Source: Gammaproteobacteria bacterium
Lineage (GTDB): Bacteria > Pseudomonadota > Gammaproteobacteria > Granulosicoccales > Granulosicoccaceae
Direction of reading: 5' to 3'
Length of the DNA stretch: 8,859 bases
Assembly: GCA_020444765.1 (NCBI GenBank)
Contig: JAGRHW010000140.1
Coordinates: 1-8,859, forward strand
The translations under genes were made by a program, and so were the position numbers. The notes beneath the pieces were generated by a model, which worked only from the letters and a program-made list of their open reading frames with translations, was not told where the DNA came from and ran no database searches. Shown here piece by piece: positions 1 to 6,953 of the stretch. Each line of letters begins with the position of its first letter. Positions within the stretch are counted from its first letter, which is position 1.

Positions 1-37
1 ATGAACCGCAGTTCAATACCAGAATATTGCCGTTCAT
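1..37 (-). CDS. ackA: Acetate kinase, N-terminal 12 codons only (cut by window edge)
   Basis: Read on the minus strand from an ATG at 37-35, the visible residues are MNGNILVLNCGS, and the next codon begins with T. A hydrophobic strand followed by LNCGS(S) is the typical N-terminus of acetate kinase (ASKHA fold; acetyl phosphate + ADP to acetate + ATP). The ATG shares bases with the TGA stop of the upstream MaoC-Pta gene (ATGA overlap), and no good Shine-Dalgarno is visible, so translational coupling is likely. Standing directly after a phosphate acyltransferase is the classic position for ackA. The call rests on 12 residues plus context. A propionate or butyrate kinase of the same family would look the same here. 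Confidence 0.75.
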   Translation of the reverse strand, partial: MNGNILVLNCGS

Positions 38-1428
38 GTTGCCGCTACATTCTGGTGATGGCTGTACAACTGCGCCAGGGCACAGGACGCCAGCCGAGAA
101 AGAATACCGTCAGAACGGCTGGTCAGGATAATCGGCACCCGCGCGCCCAACACGATGCCGGCCGATTCGGCGCCGGCCAGATAGATAAGCTGCTTGGCGA
201 TCATATTGCCGGCTTCCAGATCCGGCACGATCAGGATATCCGCATCGCCGGCAACCTCTGAGACGATGCCCTTGGTGGTCGCGGCCGATTTTGAGATGGC
301 GTTGTCGAAGGCCAGCGGGCCATCAAGCAGGCCGCCGATGATCTGCCCGCGGTCGGCCATCTTGCATAGCGCCGCGGCGTCGACCGTCGAGGCGATTTTC
401 GGATAGACCGTTTCCAGCGCGGACAGTATCGCAACCTTGGGCTGCGGGTTGCCGAGCGCCTGAACCAGCTCGATGGCGTTTTGCACGATATCGCACTTGT
501 CGTCCAGCGTCGGATAGATGTTGATTGCCGCATCACTGATAAACAGCGGCTTGGGGTAGTGCGGCACATCAAAGGCGAACACGTGGCTGATACGCCGTTC
601 GGTGCGCAGGCCCAGCTCGCGGTCGACCACCGCGCTGATCAACTCGTCCGTGTGCAGCTTGCCTTTCATGATGGCCTGAGCCTCGCCCATGCGAACGACT
701 TCGACCGCCCGTTCAGCAGCGGCGTGGCTGTGCGGCACATCGATAATCTCGATATTGTCGAGGCGGCGACCGTCCTCTTCGGCAGTGGCGAGTATCTTGT
801 CTTTCGGGCCGATCAGAATCGGTACGATAAGGTTGTGCGCGGCCGCTTCCAGGGCGCCGCCGAGCGACAGTTTGTCGCAGGGATGCACGACTGCCGTACG
901 CACGGGCTGCAGATTCGAGGTGGCGTCGATCAGGTCGCGATAACGGGCGCCGCGCTCGTGCAGATGCACTTCAGGTAATACCGCTCTCGGTCGGCGCACT
1001 TTGTCGGTCGGCGCGATGACCTCGGCACCGCCTTCGATGACCAGCTCACCATCCTGGTTCAGGCATCGACAGTTGATCTTCAGGCGTTTGTCTTCGGGGA
1101 ACTTTTCCGTGATGCTGACGCGGACGGTAACGGTGTCGCCAAGGCCGACCGGTTTTTTGAAGTTCAGCGACTGGTTGAGATAAATGGTGCCCGGGCCAGG
1201 CAGCTCGGTGCCCAGCACGGCTGAAATCAGCGCGCCACCCCACATGCCGTGGGCTATGACTTCATGGAACATATCCGACCGGGCATATTCTTCATCGATA
1301 TGCGCCGGGTTGACGTCGCCAGACATGCCGGTAAAAAGTTCGATATCCCTGGCGCCGAGTGTGCGGGTCAACTCCGCATGATCGCCGACGTTCAGTTCGT
1401 CGAAGGTTTTGTTTTCAATATAACGCAT
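34..1428 (-). CDS. Bifunctional MaoC-type enoyl-CoA hydratase / phosphate acetyl(butyryl)transferase
   Basis: A 464-residue fusion. Residues ~8-140 form a MaoC/PhaJ-like hot-dog domain. The signature SGDVNPAHID carries D38 and H43, with the same five-residue spacing as the catalytic Asp/His of PhaJ-type (R)-specific enoyl-CoA hydratases; the strand NFKKPVGLGDTV follows. Residues ~160-460 are a Pta/Ptb acyltransferase domain with MKGKLHTDELI (254-264), DGPLAFDNAIS (369-379), DILIVPDLEAGNM (397-409) and LTSRSD (435-440). Pta/Ptb exchanges the CoA of an acyl-CoA for phosphate. The hydratase domain can make (R)-3-hydroxyacyl-CoA, the substrate of the PHA synthase encoded upstream. The start is supported by AGGAGA (1438-1433 on the minus strand), 4-5 bases before the ATG. 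The stop overlaps the ackA start, so Pta and AckA form a pair. The acyl preference (acetyl or butyryl) cannot be read from the sequence. Cytosolic; no signal peptide. Confidence 0.93.
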   Translation of the reverse strand: MRYIENKTFDELNVGDHAELTRTLGARDIELFTGMSGDVNPAHIDEEYARSDMFHEVIAHGMWGGALISAVLGTELPGPGTIYLNQSLNFKKPVGLGDTVTVRVSITEKFPEDKRLKINCRCLNQDGELVIEGGAEVIAPTDKVRRPRAVLPEVHLHERGARYRDLIDATSNLQPVRTAVVHPCDKLSLGGALEAAAHNLIVPILIGPKDKILATAEEDGRRLDNIEIIDVPHSHAAAERAVEVVRMGEAQAIMKGKLHTDELISAVVDRELGLRTERRISHVFAFDVPHYPKPLFISDAAINIYPTLDDKCDIVQNAIELVQALGNPQPKVAILSALETVYPKIASTVDAAALCKMADRGQIIGGLLDGPLAFDNAISKSAATTKGIVSEVAGDADILIVPDLEAGNMIAKQLIYLAGAESAGIVLGARVPIILTSRSDGILSRLASCALAQLYSHHQNVAAT

Positions 1429-1750
1429 CAGATCTCCTGCGTGCGATTCAGGGTAGCTTGTGGATTGCGCCGATCTCCGGTCGCAAGTGACCGGAAAGCG
1501 CGGATTTTATCGTGCCAGCGCCGTCGATGATATCCTTGCCGCGCGGCGGACGGGATTTTCCCCTAAATTCGCCGGGCATGAAAATGAAGGTTTTATTAAG
1601 ATTCTGTATAAAAGCGTTGATGGCGCTGCAATGGTGCTGATTTTGTCGCGTTGTAAGACGATGCGCCCCAAGTTGGCGCAAATCAGCCCGCTGTCGCTTC
1701 GACACAAAGCTGCAGACAGATTGTACGCGTCTGTACCTATCCGCTAAACC
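1429..1750. other. 322-base non-coding gap between phaC and the MaoC-Pta gene
   Basis: No convincing gene is seen here. Two short inverted repeats are present: 1662-1680 (TGCGCC, 7-base loop, GGCGCA) and 1476-1495 (TCCGGTC, 6-base loop, GACCGGA). GCCGCGCGGC at 1538-1547 is a perfect palindrome. None is followed by a T-run on the minus strand, so no intrinsic terminator for phaC is visible. Read-through into the MaoC-Pta gene is possible. Weak minus-strand promoter candidates are TTGCAG (1631-1626) with TATACA (1610-1605) at a short 15-base spacing, and a lone -10-like TAAAAT (1509-1504). The gap may hold an internal promoter or a structured leader, but neither is demonstrated. Confidence 0.4.
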
Positions 1751-3622
1751 TTATTCCAGAAAGACATAACTGCCGGGCGCATCGCCGAGCGGTTTAAACC
1801 CCCGCTCCGGCGCGCCCGTTCGTGGAGGCTTGACAGGTTCGCCGGAGCGCTCTTTCAGCCAGTCGCCGAGTACCGGCCACCAGGAACCTTCCTGTGGCTC
1901 GGTTCGGGCATACCAGGCATCCGGATCGATATAACGTCCGTCGTGCGCGCGGCTCGAAATGCGGAAATGCCGGCCGCCATGGCCCGGCTCGGAGACGATA
2001 CCGGCATTATGTCCGCTGCTGGTGAGCAGAAAGGTGAGCTCGGTATCGGAGAGCAAGTGCAGTTTATAAACGGAACGCCAGGGTGCGACATGATCCCGTT
2101 CGGTGCCGACCGAAAAAACCGGCGCGCGTATATCCGATACGGTAACCGGCTGGCCATCGACCAGGTATTTGCCTTCGGCCAGCTCGTTGTTGAGGAACAA
2201 TTGCCGCAGGTATTCCGAGTGCATCCGGTAAGGCATGCGCGTGGCGTCGGCGTTCCAGGCCATCAGATCGAAAATCCCGCTGCGCTCGCCCATCAGATAA
2301 TTATGCACCATGCGCGACCAGATCAGATCGTTCGAGTTCAATAACTGGAAGGCGCCAGCCATCTGTGTGGTGTCCAGAAAACCCTGTTCCCACATCATGT
2401 CTTCGAGAAACGTGACCTGGCTTTCATTGATAAACAGCATCAGTTCGCCGGCTTCGGTAAAATCGATCTGAGTGGCGAGAAACGTCAGTGTCTTGAAGCG
2501 CTCGTCATCGTCTCGCGCCATCGCGGCCGCGGCGATCGACAGCAGGGTTCCGCCAAGACAATAGCCGATGCCGTGAACCCGCTCGCTGCCGCTGATTGCG
2601 GTGGCGGCCTCGAGTGCGTCCATGATGCCAAGCTTGCGGTAATCGTCCATGCCGAGATCACGATCGCTCTTGTCGGGGTTTTTCCAGGAAATCATGAAAA
2701 CCGTAAAACCCTGTTCGAGTAGGAATCTGACCAGGGAATTATGAGCTGATAAATCCAGAATATAGTATTTCATGATCCACGCGGGCACGATCAGAATCGG
2801 CTCCGGCGATACGCTGTCGGTCAGGGGTTCGTACTGGATCAGTTCGATCAGGCGGTTTTTATACACGACCTTGCCGGGCGTGGCTGCCAGATTGCGGCCG
2901 ACTTCGAACTGTTCCAGACCGGCGGGTTTTTTATGATTGATCGTGCGTTCCCAGTCATCGAAGAAATTCTGCATGCCGCGCAACAGGTTCATGCCGCCTT
3001 CGTTGAAGGTCTTTTCGAGGACTTCCGGATTGGTAAAAATAAAATTTGACGGCGAAAAGATATCCAGCAGTTGCCGGGCGGTAAATTCCACCGCGCGTTC
3101 ATGCTGTTTGGTGACGCCGCGAACACCTGTCGTGGCGTTAAACCACCATTGCTGATTCAACAGAAACGACTGATAGAGCAGATTGAACGGCGGTTTTTGC
3201 CAGGCCGGACCGGCGAAGCGTTTGTCCTGCGGCAAGGGATCGATACAGGGCGAATCATCCTGCCGGAAGTTCATATGCAGGGCGTGACTGTTCAGGCGCA
3301 GTTGTTTGCGCAGCCCTTTTTCCACCAGCTGCAGCTGCTTGCCAGGTGACATCGCCAGGTGTGACAGCCAGTCGGCATAAGCGCCGATCAGGGCACTCGG
3401 CGACAGGCCGGCGGAAAAACGTGCCATGCTTGCATGTACCGCCCGGTCCATGATGTCCTGTATTTGGGTGGAGGCATAGGAGTCCTGATACAGGGAATCA
3501 GCCGGTGCTTTCGCCAGGTTTTTGCCCTTGGGCGATGCCGGCATCGTTGTTACCGCCGTGGTTTTTTTGGATGCCGAGCTTTTGTCCGGTCGCGGCCGGC
3601 GCTCAATCGCTTGAGGTTTCAT
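1751..3622 (-). CDS. phaC: Poly(3-hydroxyalkanoate) synthase, class I-like
   Basis: Polymerises (R)-3-hydroxyacyl-CoA into PHA at the granule surface. With the ATG at 3622 the protein has 623 residues, slightly longer than usual class I synthases. Residues 1-65 are a basic, Lys/Pro/Ala/Ser-rich tail. A PhaC N-terminal region follows, then an alpha/beta-hydrolase domain with the lipase-like box GYCLGG (nucleophile C355), VGTERDHVAPW (D510) and SSGHNAG (H538). The 28-residue Asp-His spacing fits the PhaC catalytic triad. VPAWIMKYYILDLS is a recognisable PhaC segment. The start at 3622 is preferred because GGAGG (3634-3630) lies 7 bases upstream. An in-frame ATG at 3661 and a GTG at 3691 have poorer ribosome binding sites but would add 13 or 23 residues. 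The gene is divergent from the sensor kinase, and the MaoC-Pta and ackA genes lie downstream on the same strand. No PhaE or PhaR partner is visible, in line with a class I enzyme. Confidence 0.93.
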   Translation of the reverse strand: MKPQAIERRPRPDKSSASKKTTAVTTMPASPKGKNLAKAPADSLYQDSYASTQIQDIMDRAVHASMARFSAGLSPSALIGAYADWLSHLAMSPGKQLQLVEKGLRKQLRLNSHALHMNFRQDDSPCIDPLPQDKRFAGPAWQKPPFNLLYQSFLLNQQWWFNATTGVRGVTKQHERAVEFTARQLLDIFSPSNFIFTNPEVLEKTFNEGGMNLLRGMQNFFDDWERTINHKKPAGLEQFEVGRNLAATPGKVVYKNRLIELIQYEPLTDSVSPEPILIVPAWIMKYYILDLSAHNSLVRFLLEQGFTVFMISWKNPDKSDRDLGMDDYRKLGIMDALEAATAISGSERVHGIGYCLGGTLLSIAAAAMARDDDERFKTLTFLATQIDFTEAGELMLFINESQVTFLEDMMWEQGFLDTTQMAGAFQLLNSNDLIWSRMVHNYLMGERSGIFDLMAWNADATRMPYRMHSEYLRQLFLNNELAEGKYLVDGQPVTVSDIRAPVFSVGTERDHVAPWRSVYKLHLLSDTELTFLLTSSGHNAGIVSEPGHGGRHFRISSRAHDGRYIDPDAWYARTEPQEGSWWPVLGDWLKERSGEPVKPPRTGAPERGFKPLGDAPGSYVFLE

Positions 3623-3629
3623 ATCGGAG

Positions 3630-3634
3630 CCTCC
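3630..3634 (-). promoter_or_regulatory. Ribosome binding site that sets the phaC start
   Basis: Minus-strand GGAGG sits 7 bases upstream of the ATG at 3622-3620. The longer in-frame alternatives at 3661 (ATG) and 3691 (GTG) lack a comparable purine-rich site, so this site decides the start. Confidence 0.75.
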
Positions 3635-3716
3635 GGTTTTCGCACTTTTTACAGATTCCATTTTCACACCGCCCGGGTTGTCGATACACACGGAGCAACG
3701 ACACAGGCTGCGGTTG

Positions 3717-3746
3717 CTACGTAGTTGGCCTGACAGTCACTATAGC
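3717..3746 (+). promoter_or_regulatory. Candidate kinase promoter with a TACGTA box at the -35 position
   Basis: CTACGTAG at 3717-3724 is a perfect 8-bp palindrome. Its TACGTA core (3718-3723) lies exactly 17 bases before TATAGC (3741-3746), a fair -10 hexamer. The core thus occupies the -35 position, as expected where an activator replaces a consensus -35. Just downstream, GCCGG (3745-3749) and CCGGC (3759-3763) form an inverted repeat around GGAAATTCC. The site lies in the divergent phaC/kinase region and could serve either gene, but the -10 reads toward the kinase. No consensus promoter toward phaC was found. Activity is inferred. Confidence 0.4.
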
Positions 3747-3847
3747 CGGAAATTCCTGCCGGCGAGTGTTAGGATTAGGTAATCACGACACACGAACTTC
3801 ATGTGTTCAATCAAGGCAGGAATCTTTTTCGCAGGGTGTTGCACGAT

Positions 3848-6262
3848 ATGCCCAGGACCAGCGGCAGTGACTTTTCGCGTCAGACCGGCAACAACGGCCG
3901 GGCCTTGTGGATCGGCCTGGGCGTAGGCGTCGTGGTGGCGATCGTGATACTGCTGTTGTGGCTGACGCTCAAGCGGCAGGAGCACGAACATGTGCAAAAG
4001 GTCGCCGAGGTTACCGCGCGCGGCGTACAGGCTCTTATCGTGCAGGACTTGCACAACCGGATTGCCTCACTGGGTGGCCTGGCTCAGCGCTGGCAACATA
4101 TCGGCAGGCCGAGCCAGGCTGACTGGCAGGCCGATGTCGGAAATATCTACGCCGCGCAACCGGGTTATCAGGCCATCGAATGGGTCGACGCGGCGTTTCG
4201 CGTGCGCTGGATCGTTCCCCTGCAGGGTAATGAGGCTGCTGCCGACCTGGATCTGCGGAGATTCAAAGAGACCAGGGAAGCGGCAGTGGCCGCGCGCGAT
4301 GGTGGAAAAATCGTCGTGACCAAACCGTTGCGGCTGGTCCAGGGCGGTGAGGGAATCGTCGCTTTTGTGCCTTTGTATCGTGGCGAAACCTTCGACGGTT
4401 TTTTCATTGGCGTGTTCAGGCTGCGGGCCTGGCTGAGCGCGGTGCTCAATTCGGTATTGGTCGAGGAATATGCCATCAGCCTGGCGATGGATGGTGAAAC
4501 CGTTTATGCACAGGATGAAAGTAAGCTCGAGGCTTCAAGCCCGTGGGTCGGTCGTGGATCGTTTTCCCTGTTCGAGCGTAACTGGTCGATAGAGGTGACA
4601 CCGTCGCGGGATTTTCTGCGATTGGTGCATACCCGGTTCTCAACCGTCGCGCTGGTTTCCGGACTGCTGCTCAGCTGTCTGACGACGCTGGCGGTTTATC
4701 AGCTGTTGATGGCCCGGCATCGTGCCGCCGACCTGAAACAGACCGCCTCCAGATTGCAACTGCTGTTCGAGAATCTGCCGGGCATGGCTTACCGCTGCCT
4801 GAACCGGCCGGACTGGCCGATGCGGTTCGTCAGCGACGGCTGTAAACGCCTGTCCGGCTATGACAGGCAGGTATTGGTGCGGGAGCCCGAGCGCTGGGGG
4901 CAATTGATTCATCCGGATGACCGCGAGAAAGTCTGGCAGCAGGTGCAAGCAGCGGTTACCGGGAAGCAGTCTTTTTCAGTCGAATACCGTATTACAAGTG
5001 CGGATGGCGAAGAGAAATGGCTGTGGGGCCGCGGCCGGGCGGTGGTCGATACCGACGGCAAAGACACATTGCTCGAAGGCTTTATCAGCGATATCACACA
5101 CCGTAAGCGCGCCGAGTCCGCGCTGAGCGAGGCGCAGGCCTATGCCGAGGCGATTATCGACACGGCTTTCGAGGCGGTCATCGTTTTCGATATCGAGGGG
5201 CGGGTGGAAAGGTTTAACCGGTCAGCGAGTCATATGTTCGGTTACACCGGGCCGGATGTCTGCGGCCGTGATGCCGGCATGTTCCTGGCGGCGCCGTTCG
5301 ATAAGGAATACCGGCGCAGTTTTGCGCAGTTTATCGATTCCGGTAAGCTCGATATCCGGCTGTCGAATCATGAAGTCATGTGTCTGAGAAGCGACCGTTC
5401 CGAATTTCCCGCCATGCTTTCGGTGAGTGAAATCGAGCATCAATCGGCGCGCAAGTTCGTTTGCGTGATTCGGGATATCTCCCTGCAGCGAGCCGCCGAG
5501 CACGAGGCCAGCGTGCATCGCGAACAGCTTGCGCATGTCGACCGCCTGAATATGCTCGGCGAAATGGCCAGCGGCATCGCCCATGAAATCAACCAGCCCC
5601 TGACCGCCATTTCGCTGTTTTCCCAGGCCGGCAAACGTCTGTTCGATTCGGGCCATCAGGAACGTCTGCCGGAAATTTTCGATAAACTGAGTCTGCACGC
5701 GCAACGCGCCGCGGAGGTTTTGCAGCGGGTCCAGACACTGGCACGCAAAAGCGAGAATTATCGGGAGCTGCTCGATTGCAGGATGCTGGTCGAGTCGGTC
5801 GCTGAACTGGCTGAAGTCGAGGCGCATATCCGCCGGATCAGCATCGAGCTTGACATCGAAGAGGATCTGCCGACCCTGTCGGTGGACAAGGTGCAGATTC
5901 AGCAGGTCGTGCTGAATCTGTTGCGCAACGGCATGCAGGCGATGCAGGCGGTGGAGTATCGCAACGGCAACGCGATTCGCCTCAAGGCCTGCCTGAAACA
6001 GCCGGGTCTGGTGGTCATCGCCGTTATCGATCATGGCGGTGGCGTGTCGGAATCCATTGCCCGCGATCTGTTCGCGCCTTTTTCCACGACCAAGGAAAGC
6101 GGCATGGGGATGGGCTTGTCAATCAGTCATGCGATCGTCAGCGCGCATGGCGGGCAGCTGGATTTTTTCAATAACAGCAGCGGTGGCGGCGCGACCTTCT
6201 GGTTTAGTCTACCGTCCGCTCAGGCACTGGAAGAAAAGCAGGTATTCAACCATGCAGGGTGA
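3848..6262 (+). CDS. Membrane sensor histidine kinase (CHASE-like, PAS-PAS, HisKA, HATPase)
   Basis: An inner-membrane sensor kinase of 804 residues from the ATG at 3848. Transmembrane helix 1 is at 19-41. A CHASE-like extracytoplasmic domain spans ~45-260, with VTARGVQALIVQDLHNRI near its start and GYQAIEWVDAAFRVRWIVP in the core. Helix 2 is at 265-288. PAS domains follow at ~301-421 (with a PAC-type EYRITSADGEEKW strand) and ~428-547. The HisKA H-box GIAHEINQPL carries phospho-acceptor H579. The ATPase shows an N-box with N694 (NLLRNGMQAM), a G1 box DHGGG (D728; usually DxGxG), LFAPFSTTK and the G2 box GMGMGLS (753-759). The AHEINQPL type is typical of FixL-like kinases that pair with FixJ regulators, as here. 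A GTG at 3803 would add 15 residues but lacks a ribosome site; the ATG has a weak GGTG element 9 bases upstream. The ligand is unknown: CHASE domains sense small extracellular molecules, and nothing indicates haem or flavin in the PAS domains. Confidence 0.9.
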   Translation: MPRTSGSDFSRQTGNNGRALWIGLGVGVVVAIVILLLWLTLKRQEHEHVQKVAEVTARGVQALIVQDLHNRIASLGGLAQRWQHIGRPSQADWQADVGNIYAAQPGYQAIEWVDAAFRVRWIVPLQGNEAAADLDLRRFKETREAAVAARDGGKIVVTKPLRLVQGGEGIVAFVPLYRGETFDGFFIGVFRLRAWLSAVLNSVLVEEYAISLAMDGETVYAQDESKLEASSPWVGRGSFSLFERNWSIEVTPSRDFLRLVHTRFSTVALVSGLLLSCLTTLAVYQLLMARHRAADLKQTASRLQLLFENLPGMAYRCLNRPDWPMRFVSDGCKRLSGYDRQVLVREPERWGQLIHPDDREKVWQQVQAAVTGKQSFSVEYRITSADGEEKWLWGRGRAVVDTDGKDTLLEGFISDITHRKRAESALSEAQAYAEAIIDTAFEAVIVFDIEGRVERFNRSASHMFGYTGPDVCGRDAGMFLAAPFDKEYRRSFAQFIDSGKLDIRLSNHEVMCLRSDRSEFPAMLSVSEIEHQSARKFVCVIRDISLQRAAEHEASVHREQLAHVDRLNMLGEMASGIAHEINQPLTAISLFSQAGKRLFDSGHQERLPEIFDKLSLHAQRAAEVLQRVQTLARKSENYRELLDCRMLVESVAELAEVEAHIRRISIELDIEEDLPTLSVDKVQIQQVVLNLLRNGMQAMQAVEYRNGNAIRLKACLKQPGLVVIAVIDHGGGVSESIARDLFAPFSTTKESGMGMGLSISHAIVSAHGGQLDFFNNSSGGGATFWFSLPSAQALEEKQVFNHAG

Positions 6263-6878
6263 GCGCACGGTTTATATCGTCGATGATGACGAAGGCATAC
6301 GCGATGGTCTGAGTCTATTGCTCGAATCGGTCGGACACTGCTGCCGGGTGTATGCCTCAGCAGTGGATTTTCTGCTGGACTATGACCAGGAAAAAAGCGG
6401 TTGCCTGGTGCTGGACATCCGCATGCCGCGCATGAACGGACTGGAATTGCAGGAAAAACTGAATGCCCTGGGACCGCCGGTGCTGCCGATCATCTTTATT
6501 ACCGGGCATGGCGATATTCCCATGGCGGTCGAAGCGATGCGTCGCGGCGCGCTCGACTTTATCCGCAAACCGTTCCGTGAACAGGAGCTGCTGGACCGCA
6601 TCAACGAAGCGCTCGATGCCGATACGGGTAACCGGGCCAGACTGGAAACACGCCGTCAGTTGCAGCACAAGCTCGATTCACTGTCGGAACGTGAGCGAGA
6701 GGTCTTCGAGCGCGTGGCTGACGGCTCGATGAACAAGGCGATAGCCATCGACCTTGGCATCAGCGAGCGGACCGTCGAAGTGCATCGGGCCCAGGTGATG
6801 AAAAAACTCGAGGTGCGAACGCTGGCCCAGCTGGTGCGGGCAAAAATCGAGCTGGATGGTGTCGCCGCTGAACATTAG
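6252..6878 (+). CDS. FixJ-family two-component response regulator (receiver + LuxR-type HTH)
   Basis: A 208-residue DNA-binding regulator. The receiver domain (~5-120) has an acidic pocket at D11/D12, phospho-acceptor D55 in CLVLDIRMPRMNGLE, T84 in FITGHGD and K106 in FIRKPF. The FITGHGDIPMAVEAM and DFIRKPF segments are typical of the FixJ/TtrR/StyR branch. A GerE/LuxR helix-turn-helix follows at ~143-200 (LSEREREVFERVADG and ISERTVEVHRAQVMKKL). The ATG at 6252 overlaps the kinase TGA at 6260-6262 by 11 bases, so the two are translationally coupled and almost surely cognate. The reading frame stays open upstream to 6033, but that extension only shadows the kinase gene and lies before the conserved first beta strand. 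Phosphorylation at D55 would promote dimerisation and promoter binding. Targets are not known; the TACGTA-type boxes in this window are candidates. Confidence 0.93.
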   Translation: MQGERTVYIVDDDEGIRDGLSLLLESVGHCCRVYASAVDFLLDYDQEKSGCLVLDIRMPRMNGLELQEKLNALGPPVLPIIFITGHGDIPMAVEAMRRGALDFIRKPFREQELLDRINEALDADTGNRARLETRRQLQHKLDSLSEREREVFERVADGSMNKAIAIDLGISERTVEVHRAQVMKKLEVRTLAQLVRAKIELDGVAAEH

Positions 6879-6894
6879 TACGTGTAATTCCGTA
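6879..6894 (+). promoter_or_regulatory. TACGTG box directly after the response regulator stop
   Basis: TACGTGTAATTCCGTA starts at the first base after the TAG stop (6876-6878). TACG and CGTA at its ends are inverted (TACG-N8-CGTA). Its first 14 bases match 7456-7469 (TACGTGTACTTCCG), upstream of hsp20, at 13 of 14 positions. It may be an operator for the stand-alone receiver gene 60 bases downstream. No clear -10 is positioned with it. Confidence 0.35.
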
Positions 6895-6953
6895 TATCCG
6901 CTACCAGCACCTGTTGTCCATACTGGTGTTGTCTTACAAGCGGCGGCGCTTAC

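Noticed and set aside
1477..1494. CCGGTC/GACCGG hairpin as a terminator for phaC
   Set aside because: It lies over 250 bases past the phaC stop and is followed on the minus strand by AGATCGGCG, with no T-run.
1448..1705. Minus-strand 85-codon frame in the phaC/MaoC-Pta gap
   Set aside because: No recognisable domain, no convincing ribosome site, and an overlapping alternative frame of similar quality on each strand.
3623..3847. FNR/ANR-type TTGAT-N4-ATCAA box in the divergent region
   Set aside because: I looked for this because PHA and acetate genes are often oxygen-controlled; no site with both half-sites was found.
5222..6034. 270-codon open frame on the minus strand inside the kinase gene
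   Set aside because: It is fully antisense to conserved kinase domains (PAS, HisKA, HATPase), has no recognisable domain, and is explained by codon bias.
6033..6251. N-terminal extension of the response regulator frame
   Set aside because: It overlaps the kinase ATPase codons in another frame, and the conserved receiver begins right after the ATG at 6252.
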